Assembly (NCBI GenBank): GCA_030734395.1
Contig: JAUZTG010000016.1
Location: 1,426,001-1,490,000 of the forward strand
DNA from: Sarocladium kiliense
Taxonomy: Eukaryota; Ascomycota; Sordariomycetes; Hypocreales; Sarocladiaceae
DNA length: 64,000 bases
Direction of reading: 5' to 3'
In this document: positions 31,284-42,223 of the stretch, in pieces
Layout of the letters: every line of letters begins with the position of its first letter
Numbering within the stretch: the stretch's first letter is position 1
Made by a program: the position numbers and the translations under genes
Notes under the pieces: model-generated
Told to the model about the DNA's origin: nothing
The model's input: the letters and a program-made list of their open reading frames with translations, nothing else
Databases searched by the model: none

Positions 31284-32610
31284 CTAATGCTGCGAAATAG
31301 CCGTTGTAACGGTAATACCACCACCATTCAACATCGACGACCGGATCTCCACATCAGCACTATCCTTTTGACTCTCAGACTTCGATAGCCTTTCCCACGT
31401 ATCACATCTCCCCGCTTCGCATTTCGTCTCTGTCATGTTGTTGCCAGGGTATGATCCAGGCCTGGGTGCTTGAGGAGGCTGGACCAACATTCGACTCTGG
31501 CGCGACCTCGAGGGACCTCGAGATGAAGCCAAACACGGCATGTGCTTGAGCAAAGGCCTTAATGTAGCCAAGGACCCGGCCATGAGTCCGAGGCCAGACT
31601 CGGCGATGGACCAGATTGCGATGTGGGCGAGGTTGAGGAAGTAGTCGTCAACGCAGGTGTAGGTTACAAGGTACGGCATTCGGACGAGTGTTGCGGCGCT
31701 GGCACTATGTTCATGTTAGTCAAGGCTGGCGCAAATTCTAATGACTGACGAGGCTCCTTACACGAAACCAAAGCCCAGTACAATCATTACCGGTACTTTG
31801 ATCTTGGACTGTAGCTGAACGTCCCAAACTTCGGCATCCACTCATCAGCCACAAGCACAACTCAGACCCCATGTTCCGGGAAAACTCACGTATCACAACT
31901 GGGAGAATAGCACAAGTCCAGTCTGTCACGACAGAGACGGCTGATATGAAGTACGACACGTTGGTGATAACATGAGTGTCGGCGCAGGATCCTAAGCTTG
32001 GGTTCCAGGTTGCTGCGACTGGGCGGCACCAAGTCAAGACGGCAACATCTGTCACAAAGGCAGCTGTAGCAGTAAGGACCATTATTGTGTACAGAATCCA
32101 TCGGCAGACTTTGTTGGTGGTGATGCGAAGAAGAGCGACGCAGATGGAGCTTTTGATCGGGACGGTCGAAAGGACTGATCTGACTTAGTCTCCGATACGC
32201 GACTTGGAATCAAGTGTACATACCATAGAAAAGTTGGAAAAGCATGAACCACTAGTTCGGATGGTCAGAGCGAGGGTTCAACGATATAGAGTGCCACGTA
32301 CCATCCGCGCCTGTCGATCGTAGTATTGCGACACCTTGTCAGGAGCTGCGCCGACCCCATTCAAGGACCCAGTGACCGTAGCCTGGCATGCTGCAGTGAA
32401 GAAGAGCTTGAAAAGGTCAGACTTGCGACATAGCTACACATCTTGAATCACACGTACCAAACCGATGAGCATCAGGTAGTCGTCCAGTCCGATGGATCGA
32501 ATCTTATACCGGACCAGCATTCGCAAGGCCACAATCGCCCAGGAGAAGCTTAGTAGAATAGCTGAAACCAGCAAGAGTGCCAGTCCAGGGCCTGTTGGTG
32601 TGAGTGCCAT
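31284..32610 (-). CDS. Fungal rhodopsin-like seven-helix protein (Pth11/SAT3-type)
   Basis: Six exons on the minus strand (32610-32458, 32406-32302, 32251-32224, 32174-31890, 31828-31762, 31704-31284) join in frame to 352 residues. All five introns are 49-61 nt with GT-AG ends. Landmarks of the fungal 'rhodopsin domain' family are clear: an N-terminal helix ending VALRMLVRYKIRSIGLDDYL with the conserved DDY, FQLFYVLSTVPIKSSICVAL, the NVSYFISAVSVVTDWTCAIL helix, QLQSKIKVPVMIVLGFG and IWSIAESGLGLMAGSLATLRPLL. There is no CFEM domain. The cytosolic tail (~90 residues) is Ser/Arg/Pro-rich. Members include the Pth11-type receptors and membrane proteins in toxin clusters; ligand unknown. A second member lies 10 kb away at 42224-43495. 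Confidence 0.85.
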
Positions 32611-33878
32611 GCTTTAAGGCAGAGGCGAGATGTGGGAGAGCAGCTGGGCGGAGCGCAAGGGATACTCGACCTTCACCACCGAAGGCACTCAACAACGTGG
32701 GAAATGCGAAAGTACACCATGTTCAAATACTTCTCTTCATTCGAAAGTACAAATGTAAATCTCGATTCAAGATGTATACCCCGCCTATCTTGCAGCTCGC
32801 ATGCAAGATGCTTACATGGCACATTGGGGTAATGCGAGCTGCCTCTGTCATGGCCCAAGAACCTGGAATACCAAGTATTCTGCAAAGCCTTCGAGAGTTT
32901 CTGCCTCAAATAAGAATGAAGTTGCCGCTTGACAGCTAACTAATCCCGATTTAGCTTCCCTGCAGGTGTTGCCTCGAGATTTCAGGCCATTGGCTGATTT
33001 GAAGGTGATGATTGATAGTCAACGGGCGATTACACATGTAGCTGTAGCACCAAAAGTGCAGCCTGTATACGAGCTCCGATCTTGGGATGAATTTTAGGAA
33101 CTGCATTTCTGCTTTCTGCTGTGTAAACCGCAATGTCAGTCGGATCGGCGATTTACAAGTGACGAGAGGTGCCACGAGATGACGGAAGCGAATTGAGGAT
33201 TGCGACCCGTCAACCTGTGAACAGAAGAGCTCGGATTTGGATCTCTCAGACATTATGAGATCAGAATTGAAGCTCAATTATCTGACAACCTTGAGATGCA
33301 GGGCGTCCCATTCGTCCATCTTCAGCCTTTGGTGAGCTCACGCTGGTCGGAAAGCGTCGTTGGATCGGAGCTCGAACATGCTATATGCTGCGACCCTCAT
33401 TTGATCCTACCAGAGTCACTCATCATGTAAACGCTCCCATCTTGCAAATTTTCCATTCAAATTGATATATAGCCGATCGTGAGGCTGAGAGACAGCTATC
33501 GCACGCTGTTGACGACTTGGAGTACTGGGCGATCTCCAGTCTCCACAGCATCCTCAACTTCACCTTTTCCACCCCTCGCAGCATTCACCCTGTCACCAAC
33601 CGTCCTTTGTGCCTTCAGATTCCTCCTCCTTTCTCGTCTTTGGAACATGTGAGTTCCGATCCGCTCGGCTGCCGCGTTTCCCTACAGCTCGGCACTAACC
33701 CATGGCCTTTAGCTTCGCCGGACACTGAGCCGACGCGTCTAGATCCGATCGCGTGGCGTCAGACCTTCGTCTCGCCTCAACCCCAGCTTTTTCTCCTCGG
33801 CTGGCGGCAACGTCTGCCACCACACTTTCTATCCCCATTCAAACATCTGTCCGAGGTTATAGGACAGGAATTCCAGCC
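32611..33878. other. Divergent intergenic region, rhodopsin-like gene / HTD2
   Basis: 1.27 kb with no supported gene. The 3' part (about 33500-33880) is pyrimidine-rich leader for HTD2. It contains a segment from GTGAGT at about 33648 to a CTTTAG at about 33712 that resembles a 5'-UTR intron. Confidence 0.4.
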
Positions 33879-34936
33879 ATGAAACGTGCTTCTAGACCCA
33901 TTGCGACGCTGTGTCGGTGCCGAGGTCGGACATTTACCACCGCCGCGCCTCCGACAGCCAGCTCAATCGCAGCCTCCCTCACAAGCCGTCCGGCAAAGAT
34001 CATCCCCGACAGCCTCTCGCCTACACACTCCAATCTCCTCAACATTACACTTTCAGACCTCATTCCTTCTCTACCCGCCCAGCCTACCCCGCGGACTGAC
34101 ACCCATCCCCTCCCCCAAGGCCACCACCTCGTCTACTTCCCCATCCAGACTCCACCATCTCGTCTCGCCCCCGATGGCGCGGATCTGGATCACTGGCCCG
34201 GTCCGCCTTTTCATCGGAGGATGTGGGCGGCCGGGGAGGTGAGGTTCCGAGATGGGTGGGCTGGGAGGATGCTGCTTGATGGGAGGGGAGTGAAGTGTGT
34301 GGAGAAGATCGAGGAGGTGAATGTGAAGGGTGAAGGGGAGAGGCAGAAGGTGTTTGTGGATATTTGGAGGAGATATGGCCTGAGTGAGGATGAGGAGAGT
34401 GAAGGATGGCCGATTGAGGAGCGTCGAACTCTGGTCTTCATGCCGAAGCAAGAGAACTCTTCAGGGGAAAGCAAGCCTTCACCGCCTAAGACGATCAGGT
34501 GTAAGTCATATTTCATTGTGCCTGAGCATGATTTACGTTGGCTGACTGCTTCACCATTACAGACCCTCACCAGCCAACAGCATCTTACGCAATCGCACCC
34601 TCGTCACTTCATCTTTTCAACTTCTCTGCCTTGACTTATAATGCACACGCCATTCACCTCAACCCTCTCTACGCCCGCGATGTCGATGGCCACAGGAACC
34701 TGCTGGTTCATGGGCCCCTGAGTCTTGCTCTGATGCTCCGAGTCGTCTCGGCACACATCCACCAAGGTGCGACAGTGAAGTCGATGGTGTATCGAAACCA
34801 TGCTCCCTTGTATGTTGATGAGGAGATGACGATTTGTCTGAGAAAGCTGGAGGCTGAGAGGAGATGGGATGTCTGGATCGAGGGTGCTGGGGGTGGATTG
34901 GCTGTGAAGGGGACAGTCATCATTGATGGTAGATAG
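33879..34936 (+). CDS. HTD2: Mitochondrial 3-hydroxyacyl-ACP dehydratase (HTD2-like hotdog protein)
   Basis: Two exons, 33879-34500 and 34563-34936 (62-nt intron, GTAAGT donor), encode 331 residues. The start MKRASRPIATLCRCRGRTFT is basic and Ser/Thr-rich, a likely mitochondrial presequence. The first half has the family pattern GHHLVYFPIQTPPSRLAPDG and PPFHRRMWAAGEV. The C-terminal hotdog domain has FNFSALTYNAHAIHLNPLYA and GHRNLLVHGPLSLALMLRVV, the conserved hydratase His region and substrate tunnel. Fungal Htd2 dehydrates 3-hydroxyacyl-ACP in mitochondrial type II fatty-acid synthesis, feeding lipoic acid supply. Strong base-composition shift along the gene: C-rich in the first third, G-rich after about 34220. 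The upstream in-frame codons have no ATG. Confidence 0.87.
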
Positions 34937-34963
34937 ATATCGAGCTCAGGACTATAAAACAAG

Positions 34964-35041
34964 CTCAGATACCATGCCGTTCTGCAATGATGCCGGGGGT
35001 TCTTAGGCTTTTATACCACTGCTTCTATCAGTGCTGTACCT
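34964..35041 (-). pseudogene. 78-bp relic of a rhodopsin-like gene
   Basis: This segment aligns without a gap to 42407-42484, inside the 3' exon of the rhodopsin-like gene at 42224-43495, with about 60 of 78 identical bases. Read on the minus strand it gives RYSTDRSSGIKA, a stop, EPPASLQNGMVSE. The gene reads RYGTDKSSGNKTYGPAASSR and onward to NVMVSE. Half or more of the differences are transitions, and one pair of changes makes the stop. Similarity fades on both sides. It lies between the stop codons of HTD2 and the D-amino-acid oxidase gene. Confidence 0.65.
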
Positions 35042-35183
35042 CTACGAGAAACGAATTCTATAAATGCCATAAGCCAGAAGATGTCTTCATCTTAAGATGG
35101 CTTGTATCTCACGGCTAAATCATCGCAAGAAACAAGATACAATTCCAAATCAAAGCTTTGTCTCGGTCTCTTGACGGACTTGC

Positions 35184-36628
35184 TTACAACAGAGCTTTCA
35201 TAGCCATGTACGGCTCTAAAATAGCCAACACCCTGTTGGCACACCCATATGACCACTGGTAACCAGCGCCACCATGTCCATAGTTATGTATAACATAGCA
35301 ATCGCCAATCATCTCGCCGTCAAGTCGAGGTCCACCTTCACGAGCAGGGCGCAGGCCGACGGCATGTCTTATGATATCTAGCCCTCCAATGCCCTCGCCA
35401 TCCGTCAACGCCGGGAAACTCTCGACACATCTTTTCATGATTCGTAGCGCAAGATTTGGATCAGGCTGAGATTCCCACTCATGATTCTGGTAACAGCCGC
35501 CAAGAATGGTTCCTCCACCACCTGCACGCTCCATGATGTACATGGCTTCCGTGGATGCGTCATCAGTACCGGACACAGTACATATGCTGTCGCTTGTGTT
35601 TCGCACAAGAACGATCTGACCACGAGCAGGGTAGACGCGACAATCAGCAACACCGCCGAGTGATCTGGCTCCAAGTCCGGTGCAATTGATAATGACTTCT
35701 GCCTTTCTCTGTGTGTGATGCATGATTATTACATCTTGAAGATCATTAAGCGTGGCTCTCCGTATTTTGACTCCATTCTCGAGACATTGAGATAACAACC
35801 AGGGGAGGTAGAGAGCCGTGTTGATGCACACAGAGGTGGCTACTTGACCTCTGTCAACGCCACGTGGAAGCTCAGATGGTGCCAGGTGGCGATACTATGA
35901 GTCGATTTAGCTATGTCCAAAGGAGGAGAAGCAATTGCGAGAGAGGACTCCTAACGTTTGGTAATAGATCTTTCCACCATGGATTAGGATTGGTCAGTTC
36001 CGCAAACCAATTAGCTGTGAGGGATCCCGCGTCTTTTGCACGATCGAAGACTCTAAGCTCTTTTCTGAGGGTTAGATGCTACGTGAATCCATCGAAGTTC
36101 GAGAGACGACCTAATGGGGGGTTTCCTACCTCGAAAGTGAATGCCGGAACCCGGATGATGCTCAGCCAGGTCTCGAAAGACTTTCCAAGTCTCTCTCTCC
36201 CAGATTTCTTCGTCTGTGCCACGCACGGCTAATCTATGAAGTGATGGAAGAGCAGTTGATCAGTTTTCGTGTTGCCGACCTACACTCATCTAAGACGACG
36301 CCTTATGGTCTTTACTACTCACGGCATGAAACTCGCCCCTGCCCATGGGGATGCGTATTCGATACTCTGATCTCCGGGCATGTGTTTCGCAATCAGAGTA
36401 ACCCGGCACCTTTTATCTTTCGAAAGCAAAAGAGCTGTCGTCAAGCCTGCCCGGGTTCAACGTTAGCGATGCAAAATACCAGTGCCATTCATTGTGTTTG
36501 AGCAATACACTGACCAGACACTCCCGCCCTAAATGAAGTCAGACAGTTACTCCGCAAAATGCTCTGGTTTGGTTCTCGTTGGAGCATAATAGCACTTACC
36601 CAACTACTATGATGTTCTTCTTAGACAT
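35184..36628 (-). CDS. D-amino-acid oxidase
   Basis: Six exons on the minus strand (36628-36600, 36528-36515, 36446-36323, 36233-36130, 36059-35956, 35894-35184) give 361 residues; the second is a 14-nt microexon. The FAD dinucleotide motif GAGVSGL is assembled from the first three exons (VVG / AGVSG / LTTALLL). Further family text: SIEYASPWAGASFMP, WERETWKVFRDLAEHHPGSG, GLGARSLGGVADCRVYPARG, AVGLRPAREGGPR and HNYGHGGAGYQWSYGCA, the C-terminal flavin-binding block. The enzyme deaminates D-amino acids to keto acids, ammonia and H2O2. The intron before exon 5 must use an AAG acceptor to hold the frame. The C-terminus is KALL, not an SKL-type peroxisomal signal, which is unusual. Divergent from a Zn2Cys6 regulator; an amino-acid permease follows. 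Confidence 0.88.
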
Positions 36629-37169
36629 GATGATTCTGTAGAATGTCACGTTGCGTTATCGCTGATAGTAAAGAGGATGAACCGAGTAAGTTGTAGAAAA
36701 GTAACGATTGTATCGGGAAGACATTTGCTTGCATTGTCTATAGATTGCTGCTCCCCCAGGTGTCGGTGGTAGAAGGACTTCTTGCGAGACTCTGCTAAAC
36801 TAGACCGGTTCGAAGCTAACTTCGATGGCTTGGAACCCGAAGCCATGGAAAAGCCAGATGCCGAAATATCCGTACCCACCCCTCTCCCCCTCCCCCATAA
36901 GCTGATAACATTTCCGCCGGCTGGAACTCAGACGGCCAACTCAAACCTGCTCTACTTCGGAGAATCTGGACTAGTCCATCTAACGTTTATATTCCGGCTT
37001 CTCCCTCTCTGAATCCGACCCGGAAATTAGCCCTCCATCTCTCTCTCACCGCAGCATTCGACGCCGTGCTCCAGGATACAGTGTTGTTTTTGAGGCTGCT
37101 GAGGATCTTACACCGTAGACAGGCCCGGCCGCCCCAGACACTGTATGTCTGACTTGATTGACTGTGTAC
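36629..37169. promoter_or_regulatory. Divergent promoter, D-amino-acid oxidase / Zn2Cys6 regulator
   Basis: 541 bp between two divergent starts. It holds an inverted repeat TCGAAG-CTAA-CTTCGA at 36810-36825 and several CCGG/CCG elements, but no copy of GTCGG-N6-CCGAC. Confidence 0.55.
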
Positions 37170-39401
37170 ATGATGCACGGCTACAGACGCTCGTGTGAAC
37201 GCTGTCGGTAAGTCCCAGCTTTCTTATCACAGAACAACCGAATCTCACCCTGTGGACACTTAGCGAGAAGAAGACTAAATGCCCTGGAGAACGACCTACC
37301 TGTTCTTACTGCTCCAGGCTCCACCAACCATGCGAGTACCTTCCGCGGTATACCAAAGCCAAGGGGCAGCATGATCCAGCGAATGGTTCGTTGTCGCCTT
37401 GTCTCTGAGGTCAAGGTTTCCTATGCTGATCTCATCTCAAGGGCGGAAAAACTCCAGGGCTCGCCAGAACACCACTTCGGCTCCTTCAACTGTTCGGCCT
37501 CCGGAGGTGCAGGAAGATCTAGGTACGTTCCAGTATGGGGTACAGCGGAGATCGCTTTCCTTCCAATCCTTCCAAATCCTTAGCCAATACCTCGCTGACT
37601 GTTGAACCCAGCAGCGGAACCGCCGACCGTGTTCGTACCTGAATTGCGCAGTCTGTCTTTGGCAGAGTCGATTTTGTAAGCTAGACCCAGCTCAAGTTGA
37701 CAGAAACACAAAAGCTTACAAGAAGACTGGCCTGATTTTACCAGATCCTTGTCTATCACACAAGCGTCCTCGGAGCTTCTTAATCATATTGCCTGCATCT
37801 ATCTGGAGAAAGTGTATTTTCAACCACTTCCCCTCTTCCCTCCTGCACATTTCAGAACTAGCCTGTTATCCTTTACACAAGTTCAGTGGTGGGCGTTGTT
37901 AGCCGTTGTACTTCGCTACTCGGATCAAATCGCCGATAGCGATACCAGAGACGCGAGTTCAAGGTTCTGCAGAGCCGCATCCAGAGATGTGGCGGTAAAA
38001 TTAGCCAGTGAAGGGGACTCTAGTCTACATATTCGCCAATCTCTATGCTTACTCGCCCTTTCAGATGCTTCTGGTGAGTCTAACCCCTACTCAGGTCTCA
38101 TAGATGGCTGATTCAAGTGAAACTACGAAAGATGGAGAGATGCGGCGTGCATGGATGATGATCAGCATGGCAGCGAGCCTCGAGACCTTACGGTCAAAGA
38201 TCCCCACAGATGCGCCTCCCGACTCTAGATGCCACTGGAGCATAGTGATTCTCGAAAAGGCTTTCCTCCGGACTCCAAGCATTTCAGCATTTACGGGTGT
38301 TGCTTATCCACCCAGTCCAGCTATTCCTCACTTGCCGGTATCCCATGGCTCAGAGACTCACGAAAACCCTGAGCTGCTCGACACAAACGAAATTGGCGGA
38401 CAGGACTGCGGCATCAACGCATGCTATCTACAGTCGCTCTGTATCTGGGGAGAATTGGTGTCATATCTCCAGGATCTGCGATCCGGCGGAACCGACTCTC
38501 CCTGGCTGTCGTCCTCCGGATATAGCAGTCTTGCAGGAAAACTCCACAGCCTGCAAATCAACATCTCATACAGGCATCTGTTCCGCAACGTACGATTCCC
38601 CGAGCATTGCCCCCCTGACCTTCGCCGCGACCGTGAATATTGGACTCCCTGGGTATCGATGCAAGTTGCATCCCATTCAGGATTTGCAGTACTAAACAAC
38701 CCGTTTGTTCAACTGTACGCTTTCCGAGGCGCAAACGGCCCATCACAACCAAGATATTTCCTACAACAGACAGTGGATCAAGCCCTCTATCATTCAGGCT
38801 GGGTTGCACGGTTTTTGCGAGAATGCAAGTCACTGCACTTCAGAATTATGGATCCTATAGTTGGCGAGATGATCGCGGCAACAGCTACAGTGCCTCTCGT
38901 CTTCCAATTCGCCACAGACGTAAACGTTTCTGAAAGGTCAAAGGCTGATGTTCGCCAATGTCTGGAAGCGCTGGCATTTCTGGCACCTACTTGGCCACAC
39001 ATCGAGCGAAAGGTGAGCTTGAGACCAACATTCTGTTATCGCGACTAAAGTTGTTCTGTTAGTATACCGCTCTTCAACAATGCCAAGAGGCTCTCGAGGA
39101 AGAATTTTCGAGATCTGGACGAATGAGGGGTGTCATTCGACTTCAACCAAGTGTCCTTTGGCACGTATTATGCTCGGAAAACTTTGATACACTGAAGGTG
39201 GAATTGCCTTGTCCTTCTGCAATGCCGGTATCCACCCGATTCGTGCACCCAGTTGAGAAACCAGCAGACCAGGCGTCTGGTAATCTCTCAGACAACATGC
39301 TCCCATATGTTTGGGCAGACTTTTTAACAGAGGGGATTCTGGTAGACGAGTTTACGAACGACGCGTTCGAGTCTGTGTTCGTACCAGCGATGCACCTCTA
39401 A
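37170..39401 (+). CDS. Zn2Cys6 transcription factor (DAO-linked)
   Basis: Seven exons, 37170-37207, 37264-37385, 37442-37522, 37612-37675, 37745-38073, 38132-39012 and 39063-39401, join in frame to 617 residues. The zinc cluster is split by intron 1 inside its first half: Cys9, 12, 19, 26, 29 and 36 (SCERCR / EKKTKCPGERPTCSYC). The fungal_trans domain runs through YLEKVYFQPLPLFPPAHF, QVQWWALLAVVLRYSDQ, LCLLALSDASDGEMRRAWMM and ILEKAFLRTPS. The intron before exon 6 ends at an AAAG acceptor; that choice is required for the DGEMRRAW match. Being between the D-amino-acid oxidase and the permease, it is the natural candidate for their pathway activator (inference from position). Confidence 0.83.
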
Positions 39402-40027
39402 AGGCCCAGTTATCGTCCGACAGGGCGTGTGGCTCGTTCAAGATATATGAGTGTACCTTGCCTGTCTGAGTGTTATCATCAGTGATCCCTTTTAAGTCAA
39501 GACTATAGTCTAGTTGGCTAGGGTTATCAAGGTGAGACAAGCCTCGAATTTCCGGTCTGTAGCTATAATACAAACCTCGACGCAGATCGCACTGTCACTT
39601 TCATCATGGCGGGAGCTGCTAGAGCCCCGGACAAGATAGACGTAGACTTTCCGAAGTCCCGCATGTGTCATAATCCGGCGCTATAATGTTTTCCGGGCCC
39701 ACGCTCGATAAGCTCACAGTTCAGACCATCAACCCCCGTGGGACATTTGCGATCGGCCAAATCGTGTCATCTTGCACGTTTCAGTTCTGCATGCCGGACA
39801 ACAATATGGTGTTCTCTTGCTGCATGCTCCAAAGGACAAGGTATCATAGTCATTGGCACTAGCCTCGATAGTCAGTCACGAGGCCCGGACGTGGCTCCCA
39901 CTGGCACACATACGCCTATCTGACGCAGTCGAGATCTCGGAGGCAAGGTATATAAGAGGTGACTGGCTGCCGAGCAGGAGCTTTCCAACAGACCAGTCAA
40001 GGCTATTTATCTTCATTCGATTCCGAT
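39402..40027. promoter_or_regulatory. Promoter region of the amino-acid permease
   Basis: 626 bp. CCGGAC occurs three times on the plus strand (39627, 39794, 39885), followed by a TATA box. No gene is seen. Confidence 0.5.
39949..39956 (+). promoter_or_regulatory. TATA box of the amino-acid permease gene
   Basis: TATATAAG lies 79 bp upstream of the start codon at 40028, like the element in front of the GH43 gene, and suggests an inducible promoter. Confidence 0.6.
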
Positions 40028-41691
40028 ATGTTTACAGTTATGGAAAAGTCTAGCACGTCACCTAAGCTTCGTGAAGGTTCTGAGCCTCTGCAAGCTTTGG
40101 AGTCCCAACGTCTTGGAGAAACACAACTGACGTCTGGCCGTACCCACGATGATGTGTTTGGAGAGTTGCATGAGGATGGCCCAGCATACAGAAATGTAAG
40201 TCAGAGCTTGGAAGATACTGTCAGATCCTATTTCTGATCGTTGCTCGCCAGGTTGGTTGGATTGGCACGGCAGCTTTGATGGTGAAGTCTCAAATCGGAC
40301 TAGGAGCTCTTGCGATGCCTGTTGCCTTCGATGCTCTCGGTATGATACCCGGTGTCATCCTGTTGTTGACCATAGGTGGAATCACTCTCTGGGGCGACTA
40401 CATGGTAGGCGTCTTCAAGAATCGCCATCGCGATGTTTACGGCATCGACGATGCGGGATTCAAGATGTTTGGCCCCGTGGGCCGAGAGGTTCTGGCGGCG
40501 ACCTTCTGCATATGTGAGATAAGCTATCTCCTTTTTGATCATGAGGCACGCTGATACCTGTTTTCTCACCCCAGTCTACATATTCGTTGGTGGTGCAGAG
40601 TTTCTAGGAACCTCTATTGCTCTAAATGCAGTATCTGTGCATGGTACTTGCACAGCTGCCTTCGTGATCATCACTGCGGTTGTCACTGCGGTGTTTGCGA
40701 GCGTGCAAACACTGAGCAGAATAAGCTGGTTGGCTTGGGTTGGAATAACGAGCCTCTTTGTTGCGAGTGAGTATTGGATGACCCTGACAGCAGCCGGACG
40801 GTGATCAATTGACTGATATCCGCAAGTACTCGCTTGTACTATTGCCGTCGGCTTACAAGACCGTCCACCCACAGCTCCTCAGGAGGGTGTTTGGGTTTCT
40901 GACTACAAACTGTTCAATCAGCCGTCGTTCATTGACGCCATGACGGCCCTTTCCACGTTCGTTTTCGCGTATGCCGGGGCGCCCGCTTTCTTCCCTCTTG
41001 CAGCCGAAATGCGTGAACCTCGGCACTTTGGACGAGCTCTCGTCTTGAGCCAATTTCTAGTCACTGCTCTATATTTGTCAGTGGGAGTTACAGTGTACTA
41101 CTACTGCGGCTCTTACATCGCCTCACCTGCCCTTGGATCCGCTGGCCATACCATGAAGAGAGTTTCATACGGTCTTGCGGTGCCGGGTCTGGTGATCACC
41201 GCCATTTTAATTCTCCATGTAAGGAAGCCTCCAATCGCATAGATAATTAGTCGCTTACCATGTTTTAGCTGCCGGCTAAGTACCTCTTTGTTCGCCTTCT
41301 GCGAGGCTCAGAACATCTTACGACTAATACAAAGAGACACTGGATTGTTTGGATCTCTTGCGTATGTTCCATGGTTCTTGTTGCGTATATTGTAGCAAGC
41401 GGCATCCCTGTATTTGATAGCCTGGTATCATTGGTTGGTGCCTTGCTTGGTACGCCTATGTGCTTTCAGCCTATGGGTTGTATGTGGCTATACGACAACT
41501 GGAGTCCGGAGAAACGCGAGCGCAATATCTGGTGGGCATTGATGGTTTGTTGGAGCATCTTTGTCATCATCGCAGGATGCGTCCTCATGGTTGGTGGAAC
41601 TTATGGATCAGTCATTGGTATAATCGATGTATACAAGCAGACAGGTGGATCGGCTGCATGGTCCTGCGCTGATAACTCAAACTCGATCTAG
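40028..41691 (+). CDS. AAAP-family amino-acid permease (Mtr-like)
   Basis: Five exons, 40028-40195, 40252-40513, 40575-40766, 40827-41218 and 41269-41691, encode 478 residues. A hydrophilic ~55-residue N-terminus is followed by about eleven membrane helices. The first has the family signature VKSQIGLGALAMPVAFDALG (conserved Gly-x-Gly region). Others include IPGVILLLTIGGITLWGDYM, FVIITAVVTAVFASV, STFVFAYAGAPAFFPLAAEM and IFVIIAGCVLMVGGTYGS. The pattern is that of fungal neutral and aromatic amino-acid permeases such as Neurospora Mtr, a proton symporter in the plasma membrane. All four introns are 50-61 nt with good ends. It stands two genes from D-amino-acid oxidase, so D-amino-acid uptake is a reasonable but unproven role. 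Confidence 0.87.
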
Positions 41692-42223
41692 AGATTGGGT
41701 GAAGCTGAAGCTGCAAACCTAGACATCCCAGCTGATACTACCATGGTCAATGCGACTGATCCCGGAATTTCATTAGCTAAGATGCACCTGACGATGATTT
41801 CAGCCACCTTGGGCGAGCAGAGCATCTAGAAGCTGACGCCTTAGCCCCTCTAGGATAATCGCGTAACACGGTTTCATGTCGAACGCAATGAGCATATGGC
41901 CGTTGATGAGGGTATATTACCATATTAATGCGGGTAGCCTAAATGAACTTGATATCAATTTATAAATGAGATGAATAAACCAGATTCTGGCAGCTGTGTG
42001 TTGATCCCACTTTTAGAGAAATCCCCTCTGATAGAAGACACCTTCATCCTAAAGAATTTAGGATGTCATGTTGCCTAGTAAGGACTGTAAGTTGTAGTAC
42101 TTGAGCGTCCATGCATGATATAGTATATACGCATAGGGTCAAAAACCCTTCCCATTAGCCTTGTTGCGCACTGAAACCCCTGGACGTTCACCGGAATATC
42201 CGAAATCCTGTAAAGCACCAACA
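41692..42223. other. AT-rich convergent intergenic region
   Basis: 532 bp between two 3' ends. Noticeably AT-rich at about 41915-42140. I see no gene or repeat. Confidence 0.45.

Noticed and set aside
33753..33878. Longer N-terminus for HTD2 from 33753
   Set aside because: The in-frame extension begins with GTG, not ATG; the first ATG is 33879 and already gives a good mitochondrial presequence.
36060..36129. Apparent one-base frameshift in the D-amino-acid oxidase gene if the intron ends at CTCAG
   Set aside because: Using the next acceptor (AAAAG, exon from 36059) restores the frame and gives HFR-ELRVFDRAKD, matching the family, so no pseudogene is needed.
36810..36825. TCGAAG-CTAA-CTTCGA inverted repeat as the D-amino-acid regulator's site
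   Set aside because: It occurs once, is not CGG-based and is not found in the permease promoter, so there is no support for shared control.
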